Shown here: piece by piece, positions 32,739 through 38,870 of the stretch
Layout of the letters: each line of letters opens with the position of its first letter
How positions within the stretch are numbered: position 1 is the first letter of the stretch
Source of the DNA: an uncultured Actinomycetes bacterium
GTDB taxonomy: Bacteria; Actinomycetota; Actinomycetes; Nanopelagicales; Nanopelagicaceae
DNA length: 38,870 nucleotides
NCBI GenBank assembly: GCA_903822425.1
Contig: CAIJOY010000048.1
Location: forward strand, 1 to 38,870
Reading direction: 5' to 3'
Made by a program: the position numbers and the translations under genes
Notes under the pieces: generated by a model
The model's database searches: none
Told to the model about the DNA's origin: nothing
Seen by the model: only the letters and a program-made list of their open reading frames with translations

Positions 32739-33640
32739 TTTCACTATCTACGTGGCTGATAACTATTGGCGCACTAACTTTCATCATACTTTTTGATCTA
32801 ACGTTGGCAGTTGTTAGACGAAATAAGGAAACCTCACTGCTTGAAGCAGCATTTTGGACTATTTTCTATATTGGCACCGCCGTCGTGTTTGGATATTTCC
32901 TTCCAGGCTGGACTGATGCTCAAGCTCAAAAGGAATTCTTTGCTGGTTGGCTGACTGAATACGCACTCTCTGTAGACAATATTTTCGTCTTTATTATTAT
33001 TTTGGGTCACTTGCACGTGAAGAAAGAGAAGCAGCAATTGGTTCTGCTCTTGGGGATTATGCTGACGATCGCTATGCGGGGCGCTCTCATTCCTATTGGG
33101 GCGGCGCTCATCGCGCGATTCGCAAGTATCTTCTTTGTTTTTGGAGCATTTTTGATCTACACCGCTTACACCCTTGCTCGAGAGAGTGCTGATGAAGAGG
33201 AGTGGAAGGAAGGTGCGATCGTGACGCGCATGAAAGCGCGTGGAATTAGCACATTTACTATTGCATTGGTTGCACTTGGAATGACTAATTTAGTATTTTC
33301 ATTGGACTCTATCCCAGCAATTTTCGGATTAACTAAAAATCCATACATCGTGACGACGGCTAATATTTTTGCACTTATGGGCTTGCGCCAACTCTATTTT
33401 CTTCTTGAGGGATTGCTCAAACGCTTGATCTACTTGTCTAAGGGGCTCTCAATTATCTTGGCATTTATTGGGGTAAAAATGATCTTGGAAGCACTACACG
33501 GGATTGGTGTCCATGAAGTTGGGGGAATTCACGTTCCCGAGGTTTCACTCGAGTTCAGCTTAGGATCCATCGTCACAATCTTGATCGTTACGACAGTTGC
33601 AAGCTTGGCTGCAACACGTGGAACTGCAAGCACCAAGTAG
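32735..33640 (+). CDS. TerC/Alx-family membrane protein
   Basis: A 301-aa integral membrane protein with about eight membrane segments. The two TerC acidic motifs are EYALSVDNIFVF and NLVFSLDSIPAIFGLT, in inverted topology. Characterised relatives export manganese or support metal loading of exported proteins, and some give tellurite resistance. I saw no manganese (yybP-ykoY) riboswitch in front of the two-gene unit. It converges on the hibernation factor gene, with six bases between stops. Confidence 0.93.
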   Translation: MISLSTWLITIGALTFIILFDLTLAVVRRNKETSLLEAAFWTIFYIGTAVVFGYFLPGWTDAQAQKEFFAGWLTEYALSVDNIFVFIIILGHLHVKKEKQQLVLLLGIMLTIAMRGALIPIGAALIARFASIFFVFGAFLIYTAYTLARESADEEEWKEGAIVTRMKARGISTFTIALVALGMTNLVFSLDSIPAIFGLTKNPYIVTTANIFALMGLRQLYFLLEGLLKRLIYLSKGLSIILAFIGVKMILEALHGIGVHEVGGIHVPEVSLEFSLGSIVTILIVTTVASLAATRGTASTK

Positions 33641-33646
33641 GGATCT

Positions 33647-33982
33647 TTAGACAACTCTTTTGCGAAGTGTTTCCTTGCCTCGATCTTTTGACTTTTCATG
33701 TATTTTGCGGATTTGTAATTCAAAGTTCTTGATTGCCAAATCAAAGGCAGCAACATCGTTAAAGGCTGCAGCCTCTGCTCGCAACAAGGGACCGGCACCA
33801 TGCGCGGTCAAAATTACACGATGCGATTGCTTGCCTTGCCTGGGGTTGGGTTCGTGAACTACTTCGACCTCCACTCGTTCAATAGTCACATTAAAACGTT
33901 CCATTGATTTTAGCTTTTCATTGACGATAGTTTTGAAATCTTCAGCAACATTAGCTTGTCGTGTATGAAGAACGATATTCAT
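33647..33982 (-). CDS. hpf: ribosome hibernation promoting factor, short form
   Basis: A 111-aa protein with the beta-alpha-beta-beta-beta-alpha fold of HPF/YfiA: MNIVLHTRQANVAEDFKTIV, VEVEVVHEPNPRQG, and the terminal helix DLAIKNFELQIRKIHEKSKDR. It binds the 30S decoding region in slow growth and inactivates ribosomes. Most actinobacteria carry the long form with a C-terminal dimerisation domain; this one stops after the first domain, so it should not make 100S dimers alone. An AAGGAGA lies six bases before the ATG. Confidence 0.9.
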   Translation of the reverse strand: MNIVLHTRQANVAEDFKTIVNEKLKSMERFNVTIERVEVEVVHEPNPRQGKQSHRVILTAHGAGPLLRAEAAAFNDVAAFDLAIKNFELQIRKIHEKSKDRGKETLRKRVV

Positions 33983-34065
33983 TTCGATCTCCTTCTGTTC
34001 GTATCTAACAATGGCACAAATGAAGGTACTGCGGAAGATTATTTACCCAGATCTGACTGTGAGTT

Positions 34066-34443
34066 TTAGAGTGGGAGGGCAAAAACGACTAACGTGAGGG
34101 CAAGTGCGAGCCCTACAGATTGGCCAAGAATTCCAAGAGCGGTGGCCCTATCGGCAGCACGCGCAACAGGATCTGATACTCGTGAAATTTCGCCAAGTTT
34201 GCCAAAGTTAAATGTCCCCATAAAACCATACGCTAAACAGAATTTTTTGCGCGATTGCACCCAGCCAACAGCTGTGACAAGCAGGGGTATGAAAATTGAT
34301 AGACGTGCACCTCGCGGCACACTTGCAGAAATGAAACCTATAAGTGAGATGACAGAAAAAATTAATCCACCCAGTGCTACCAATTGACGACGGCGAATCT
34401 CACCAGAACCTATATTGCAACTACCAGGTAAATACTCAGGCAT
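34066..34443 (-). CDS. small integral membrane protein
   Basis: A 125-aa protein with three membrane segments (about 23-42, 48-62 and 101-122) and the soluble motif GFMGTFNFGKLGEISRVSDPVARAADRATALG between the last two. It is not a family I know. I chose the ATG at 34443 because it overlaps the end of the 49-aa gene upstream by eight bases, which indicates coupling. The longer frame reaching 34521 runs through that gene in another frame and is unlikely. Confidence 0.65.
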   Translation of the reverse strand: MPEYLPGSCNIGSGEIRRRQLVALGGLIFSVISLIGFISASVPRGARLSIFIPLLVTAVGWVQSRKKFCLAYGFMGTFNFGKLGEISRVSDPVARAADRATALGILGQSVGLALALTLVVFALPL

Positions 34444-34585
34444 CTTCGAATTCGTCTTCATCCACCCAGACATTTTGTGGTCCATCTTCTTGTTTTTCCA
34501 TCCAAGAAAGAAATGACCCAACAGCGCGGAAGGACAAAATAGCCAGCGCTATGATCCCGGCTGTTCGTCGAATGAATTTCAACAT
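34436..34585 (-). CDS. 49-aa membrane microprotein
   Basis: An ATG at 34585 opens a 49-codon frame ending in TGA at 34436. The protein has a basic start (MLKFIRRTAG), a single hydrophobic helix (IIALAILSFRAVGSFLSW) and an acidic tail ending VWVDEDEFEDA, a sensible type of small membrane protein. The stop overlaps the next gene by eight bases. No ribosome site is seen. A TATTTT box ends six bases before the ATG, which would fit a leaderless transcript. Function unknown; perhaps a regulator or partner of the 125-aa membrane protein. Confidence 0.6.
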   Translation of the reverse strand: MLKFIRRTAGIIALAILSFRAVGSFLSWMEKQEDGPQNVWVDEDEFEDA

Positions 34586-34637
34586 AGGTTAAAAATACTC
34601 TATCGGCGGACTTTTTTCCTCTTGATTTCCTGTGTGG

Positions 34638-35753
34638 CTAAGCCTTCATAAGTGCAGATTGGATATCAGTCCAAAGGTCTTCAATGTTTTCACACCCAAC
34701 CGAAAGTCGAATGAGGTTTTCAGGAACACTCACACTCTCCCCCGCCCAACGCCGGCGTCGCTCCCATAAGGATTCAACTCCACCCAAGCTTGTTGCTTGG
34801 GTAATTAGGGTAGAAGAGGCGCACACCTTATCGGCAGTAGCCGCATCGCCATGAACCAAGAAAGAGACCATCGCGCCATACCCGTTCATGAAACTCTTCG
34901 CCCTTAGGTGGTGTGGGTCGTTGGCCAAGCCTGGGTAATGAACTATGGAGACCTTTGGGTGAACGCTGAGTCGGGTTGCAAGCGCCATCGCATTGCTCTG
35001 AGCTTTCTCAAAACGAAGCGCGAAAGTTCGAAGTCCTCGAAGAGCCAACCATGCTTCAAAGGGACCAGCTATCGCGCCGCCTAGTTTGCGGGCAGTAGAA
35101 ATCTTTTCTAGAAGCGCTGGGTTTTGCGTGGAAATTGAGCCCATTAATACATCGCTGTGACCGGCTAAGTATTTCGTCACCGAATGCATAACAAAATCTG
35201 CACCCATCAGCAGTGGTTGCTGATTGAGTGGTGTTGCAAAAGTGTTATCCACCGCTACAAGGCAGCCCAATTTCTTTGCTGCCGATATCAAGGAAGGTAA
35301 GTCAGCAATGGTCAACGTTGGATTAGTGGGAGATTCAAGCCATAGTAAGTGTGTACCAGGCAAGGCATCTAAAACTTCTTGCGTGTTGGCCACATCCACG
35401 AACCGCACCTCTAAATGACCGCCCTCTTGCATGGATTTCAGCAAATTCATAGTTCCGTTGTATCCCTGATGGGAAGTTGTCACCACTGACCCAGCTGGCA
35501 GAATGGAAAAGACGGAATTGATTGCGGCCATTCCGGATGAAAAAACTAAGGTCGAACCTTGCTCAAGTGCACCAATGGCATCTTCAAGAGCGTGCCATGT
35601 TTGATTGCCGTAACGTCCATATCCAATCGGTCCACCAACTACAAAAGTGGCGCTGAGTTCTATCGGAAAATTAACTGGCGCATCTGGACTCGGCGCAGGT
35701 CTGCCAGCACTGACAGCAATGCTCTCAGGATGCAATTTCTTCTCGTTGCTCAC
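34638..35753 (-). CDS. cystathionine gamma-synthase/lyase-type PLP enzyme
   Basis: A 371-aa fold-type I Cys/Met-metabolism enzyme. IGYGRYGNQTWHALEDAIGALE is the substrate-side start, FSSGMAAI the PLP phosphate loop, WLESPTNPTL and VDNTFATP the cofactor strands (D169), and MHSVTKYLAGHSDVLMG carries the PLP lysine K194. It makes or cleaves cystathionine or a related thioether. Synthase, beta-lyase or gamma-lyase activity cannot be told by eye. The start is a GTG at 35753 without an obvious ribosome site. It follows the oxidoreductase gene by nine bases. Confidence 0.9.
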   Translation of the reverse strand: MSNEKKLHPESIAVSAGRPAPSPDAPVNFPIELSATFVVGGPIGYGRYGNQTWHALEDAIGALEQGSTLVFSSGMAAINSVFSILPAGSVVTTSHQGYNGTMNLLKSMQEGGHLEVRFVDVANTQEVLDALPGTHLLWLESPTNPTLTIADLPSLISAAKKLGCLVAVDNTFATPLNQQPLLMGADFVMHSVTKYLAGHSDVLMGSISTQNPALLEKISTARKLGGAIAGPFEAWLALRGLRTFALRFEKAQSNAMALATRLSVHPKVSIVHYPGLANDPHHLRAKSFMNGYGAMVSFLVHGDAATADKVCASSTLITQATSLGGVESLWERRRRWAGESVSVPENLIRLSVGCENIEDLWTDIQSALMKA

Positions 35754-35762
35754 TGGGTAAGC

Positions 35763-37301
35763 CTAATCCTTCGCCAGCACTGCCATTGCCGCATTATGCC
35801 CCGGGATCCCACTGACCCCGCCGCCTCGAACTGCTCCTGCTCCACAGATAAATATCCGTGGGTCATCGGTTTCCACTCCCCATCCAATCGGATCATCATC
35901 CTCACGAAATGGGAATGTTAGATCCTGATGAAAGATGTTGCCTCGGGGTAAACCAATAGCCTCTTCCAAATCCAAGGGAGATTTAGCCTCAATGCACAAG
36001 GAGCCATCAGAATTTGTCGCAAGCACCGACTCAATCGGATCCAGAAGATAGTGATTTAAAGATGCAACCGTTCCTTGTAACGCATGGTCACGAGCTCCTT
36101 GTGCATCATCATCAAACAACGAAGCCGGGGTATGGATTCCGAAAAGAGTCAAAGTATGGAAACCCTTACTCTGCAGTTCTGGACTTAAAATTGAAGGATC
36201 TGTCACAGTGTGGCAATAGATCTCAGATGGAAAACTTGGCGGCATTTGACCATTTTTTGATGCGTGATATGCGTGTTCAAGTTGTGAGTAGCTCTCATTG
36301 ATATGGAAAGTTCCCGAGAAAGCTTTATGTGGATCATCTCCGGATTTCAGGCGAGGCAACTTCTTAACCAGCATGTTAATTTTCATTTGAGAGCCATCCA
36401 AACTTGGTTCCACCGAATCTCCCCGTAACTGTGCAAGCACTTGAGGGGCTAAGTTAGCGAGTAGATATTGAGCATGCACCGGTTGGCCATCTGCCACCTC
36501 AACCTGAACGTGATCTGCATCTGTATAGATACCTATAACAGGACTGTTGCATTGAATAACAACACCTGCAGCTAATGCAACGCGCTCTAGTTCTAGAACA
36601 AGTGCACCCATTCCGCCCCGCGGTACACGCCACTCACCAGTTCCATTACCAACAAGATGGTAGAGAAAACATCTGTTTGCTTGCAGCGAATCTGCGGAAA
36701 TGTGAGTGCCGATCAAAGCATCTGTCAGAACTACACCTCTGACTAGATCACTAGCAAATCGTTCTTGGATCACTTGGCCAATAGGATTTTCAATCATAAA
36801 ATCCCACGTCGCCGGCATGTTGACTAAAGAACGTAACTCGCGTCGGCTTTTGAGTGGTTGCAACATTGTTGGGGCAAATCTTTTTGCAAATTGCGAAATC
36901 TCGGTATAAAACTCTTGCCATGCCTTGCCTTCTGCCTCATCACCTGTGAGATCGCGGAAAGAATCCTCACTTTCCTTATTCCAGTCGCGCGCAATGTAGA
37001 GTCCTTTGTCGGATCCAGATTGAGAATACGGAGTGTAGGAAGAGACAGTTCTTGGTAGCGTCACAAAATTCACACCTAAATCACGAATGATCTGATCGGG
37101 TAGGAGTGAAACCAAATAGGAATATCGCGATACATGAGCATCGAATTCCGGAAATGCTCTGACGCTTGCGGTGGCGCCACCAATTTCCGGGTTTTTTTCT
37201 AAAATTAAAACGCTCTTACCAGCTTTAGCCAAGTAAGTTGCGGCAACTAATGCGTTGTGTCCGCCGCCGGCGATTACGACATCGTAATCGAGTGGTTTCA
37301 T
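35763..37301 (-). CDS. FAD-dependent oxidoreductase, PYROXD2/phytoene-desaturase-like
   Basis: A 512-aa flavoprotein. The dinucleotide-binding start is YDVVIAGGGHNALVAATYLAKAG with a second-strand acidic LILEKN and GGATAS. VPRGGMGALV and the C-terminal FAD motif IFICGAGAVRGGGVSGIPGHNAA follow. The family includes carotenoid desaturases and PYROXD2-like proteins. The GHNAL version and the C-terminal motif fit the PYROXD2 group better than CrtI. No other carotenoid gene is in the window, so a pigment role is not supported. It lies nine bases from both neighbours in one minus-strand unit. Confidence 0.88.
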   Translation of the reverse strand: MKPLDYDVVIAGGGHNALVAATYLAKAGKSVLILEKNPEIGGATASVRAFPEFDAHVSRYSYLVSLLPDQIIRDLGVNFVTLPRTVSSYTPYSQSGSDKGLYIARDWNKESEDSFRDLTGDEAEGKAWQEFYTEISQFAKRFAPTMLQPLKSRRELRSLVNMPATWDFMIENPIGQVIQERFASDLVRGVVLTDALIGTHISADSLQANRCFLYHLVGNGTGEWRVPRGGMGALVLELERVALAAGVVIQCNSPVIGIYTDADHVQVEVADGQPVHAQYLLANLAPQVLAQLRGDSVEPSLDGSQMKINMLVKKLPRLKSGDDPHKAFSGTFHINESYSQLEHAYHASKNGQMPPSFPSEIYCHTVTDPSILSPELQSKGFHTLTLFGIHTPASLFDDDAQGARDHALQGTVASLNHYLLDPIESVLATNSDGSLCIEAKSPLDLEEAIGLPRGNIFHQDLTFPFREDDDPIGWGVETDDPRIFICGAGAVRGGGVSGIPGHNAAMAVLAKD

Positions 37302-37310
37302 CGCTCTAAG

Positions 37311-38462
37311 TTAGATTGATTTAAGAATCCGGTCAACTGCTTCGATCAGCACTTCTTCACTGGTGGCAAAATTTAAGCGCACAAATTGTGGAGTGTGGGG
37401 GCTAAAATCTTGTCCTGCATTGAATGCGACTTTGCCACGTTCAAGAAGAGTTTGCGTGGGATTAGGGCCCAAGTTAAGGGCGGATAGATCCAGCCATGCC
37501 AGATAACTGCAATCAGGAACGTGGTATCCAACTGCTGGAATCTTCTTGGCAAGTAACTCTTGCAAGAAATATCTGTTGTGATCAAGGGTGCGAATTGCCG
37601 CGTCTAACCACTCCACTCCGTGGGAGTACGCTGCCGCCGTTGCAAATCCGCCAAGCAATGATGCTCGGTAATGCACAGCCGGTGGAAGCTTTTCTAACTT
37701 CTTGGCCATAACTTGGCCTTGAGTAATAATGATTGCGCATTTAAGTCCAGCAATATTCCAGCCTTTGCTTGCCGCAGTCACTGTTACGCCAATTTCCTCG
37801 GCAACTTCCCCAAGTGAAAGAAATGGGATGAAATTTGAATCACTATAGGTTAGTGGGGCGTGAATCTCATCGCTAATAACTATTACGCCATGTTCTTTTG
37901 CCAAGTGTGCAATTTTCAAAAGTTCTTCGCGGCTATATACGCGCCCAAGTGGATTATGAGGGTTGCAGACCATGTGAACTTTGATACCGGTCTTATATGC
38001 GGCCTCCAGTGCAGGCCAATCGATTTTCCAACCATCACTCTCTAGCAGATGTGGAACATCTACCTTGGTTACATGCGTTTCTTCAATCCACGTGTAAAAG
38101 TTATGGTAAATCGGAGAATTAATCAGCACTCGATCACCAGGTTGGGTAAACAAACGAAGGAGCTCAACAACTCCAACTCCGACATCTGTGGACATGTAAA
38201 CCTGATTCGGATCTAAATTCCATCCCCAACGAGCCATCGCAAATTGTGAAAAACTTTCACCAACTTCAGGGATTGCACCCAGATACCCCAGATCGGAGTG
38301 CTCGACCATTTCAATGAGTACCTTGCGAATTGGTTCGGCAACTGGGAAATCCATCTCGGCAACCGGCAGAGGGAGAACATCTGCCGGAAAATCTCGCCAC
38401 TTGGTACTGCGATGTGTACGCATCTCCGTAAGGGAAAGCGCCTTTACTTCAAGGGGGCTCAT
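37311..38462 (-). CDS. MalY/PatB-type aminotransferase (cystathionine beta-lyase-like)
   Basis: A 383-aa fold-type I PLP enzyme. LPLPVAEMDFPVAEPI is typical of the MalY/PatB group, followed by VCNPHNPLGRVYSREEL, VISDEIHAPLTY and TAASKGWNIAGLKCA with the PLP lysine. Such enzymes cleave cystathionine or other C-S bonds, or act as aminotransferases; in E. coli MalY also acts as a regulator. The presence of a cystathionine gamma-synthase-type gene in the same unit suggests sulfur amino acid metabolism. A LacI-family gene lies just upstream. Confidence 0.88.
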   Translation of the reverse strand: MSPLEVKALSLTEMRTHRSTKWRDFPADVLPLPVAEMDFPVAEPIRKVLIEMVEHSDLGYLGAIPEVGESFSQFAMARWGWNLDPNQVYMSTDVGVGVVELLRLFTQPGDRVLINSPIYHNFYTWIEETHVTKVDVPHLLESDGWKIDWPALEAAYKTGIKVHMVCNPHNPLGRVYSREELLKIAHLAKEHGVIVISDEIHAPLTYSDSNFIPFLSLGEVAEEIGVTVTAASKGWNIAGLKCAIIITQGQVMAKKLEKLPPAVHYRASLLGGFATAAAYSHGVEWLDAAIRTLDHNRYFLQELLAKKIPAVGYHVPDCSYLAWLDLSALNLGPNPTQTLLERGKVAFNAGQDFSPHTPQFVRLNFATSEEVLIEAVDRILKSI

Positions 38463-38495
38463 AGTCGTCAGTATTCCACTTACCTGATCAAAAAC

Positions 38496-38870
38496 CTAAG
38501 CGCTGATTCGCCGCGTAGAATTGCGAACAATCAGGGTGGTCGGCAATGTGAGCGACGTACTTGCCACACCTTGTCGCTTGAGTTGGTCCATAATCGATTT
38601 TGCAGCCATCTCACCCATTAAGGATGCGGGTTGTTCGATCGTTGTGAGATCTGAAAACTCTGCCATTTCGTGACCATCAAAACCCACGATCGAAATATCT
38701 TTGGGAACGTTAAGACCATGTCGTTTGACGGCTTGCATCGCGCCAATAGCCATCTCATCGGATTCACAAAAAATTGCTGTGGGCCGACTCGGGCGAGCCA
38801 GGAGTTCATCCATCGCGCGAGCTCCTCCATGCATCGTAAAATCTCCATGAACTTCTCGGCCCGGCAACCA
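38496..38870 (-). CDS. LacI-family transcriptional regulator, 3' part
   Basis: The frame is open to the right edge, so only the C-terminal ~124 residues are present; the DNA-binding domain lies outside. LLARPSRPTAIFCESDEMAIGAMQAVKRHGLNVPKDISIVGFDGHEMAEFSDLTTIEQP is the standard effector-domain segment of LacI/GalR regulators. It ends in TAG at 38496-38498, 33 bases before the aminotransferase start, and may regulate the following genes or a cluster outside the window. Confidence 0.9.
   Translation of the reverse strand, partial: WLPGREVHGDFTMHGGARAMDELLARPSRPTAIFCESDEMAIGAMQAVKRHGLNVPKDISIVGFDGHEMAEFSDLTTIEQPASLMGEMAAKSIMDQLKRQGVASTSLTLPTTLIVRNSTRRISA

Noticed and set aside
35763-37301. Carotenoid desaturase CrtI
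   Set aside because: The C-terminal motif and N-terminal GHNAL fit the PYROXD2-like group better, and no crtB or crtE neighbour exists.

Overview
The window reads as a chromosomal segment of a small-genome, moderate-GC actinobacterium, probably a freshwater planktonic lineage of the Nanopelagicales (acI) type. This assignment is inference from gene content and style: TTG/GTG starts, very short gaps and many ATGA overlaps, a sugar ABC transporter without its own ATPase (as in actinobacteria that share one MsiK-like ATPase), and actinobacterial-type surface proteins. No rRNA, tRNA, insertion sequence, phage gene or CRISPR array was seen.

Region 1 (1-9528) is a cell-surface/export locus. After the 3' end of a large Ig-repeat surface protein comes a minus-strand run: two exported proteins (230 and 259 aa class), an ER/SipW-type signal peptidase with a Ser-His-Asp set, a polytopic membrane protein with an exported N-terminal domain, a secreted collagen-like protein, a Lys/Ala-rich soluble protein, a 119-aa protein that looks like the tail of a signal peptidase without catalytic residues, and a third exported protein. 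The three exported proteins share a hydrophobic leader, an EFGQG-like motif and two spaced cysteines. The collagen-like protein carries a similar two-cysteine module. The closest known logic is the SipW/TasA fibre system of Bacillus, but the subunits are not recognisable TasA. This is my candidate for an undescribed system.

Region 2 (9664-13452) is a three-gene signalling operon: a LuxR-type response regulator, a membrane protein that looks like a kinase paralogue lacking the ATPase domain, and a histidine kinase of the same architecture. It diverges from the surface locus.

Region 3 (13446-23795, minus) is a run of ten nearly abutting genes: TolB-like propeller, FAD-linked D-lactate/glycolate-type dehydrogenase, D-serine-deaminase-like PLP enzyme, METTL25-like methyltransferase, four inositol-catabolism-type genes (TIM-barrel isomerase/dehydratase, iolC, Cgl0158-type aldolase, iolB), argG, and an FKBP lipoprotein.

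Region 4 (23796-32292, plus) is an amino-sugar oligosaccharide uptake and breakdown operon: binding protein, two permeases, ROK repressor, GH4 glycosidase, BadF-type N-acetylglucosamine kinase and a GH84 beta-N-acetylglucosaminidase. A promoter overlapped by two 16-bp tandem repeats lies in front of it and is the obvious operator candidate for the ROK protein.

Region 5 (32349-38870) holds a small membrane protein with TerC, a short ribosome hibernation factor, a missed 49-aa membrane microprotein overlapping a 125-aa membrane protein, and a minus-strand set with a cystathionine gamma-synthase-type enzyme, a PYROXD2/phytoene-desaturase-like oxidoreductase, a MalY/PatB-type aminotransferase and the 3' part of a LacI-family regulator.
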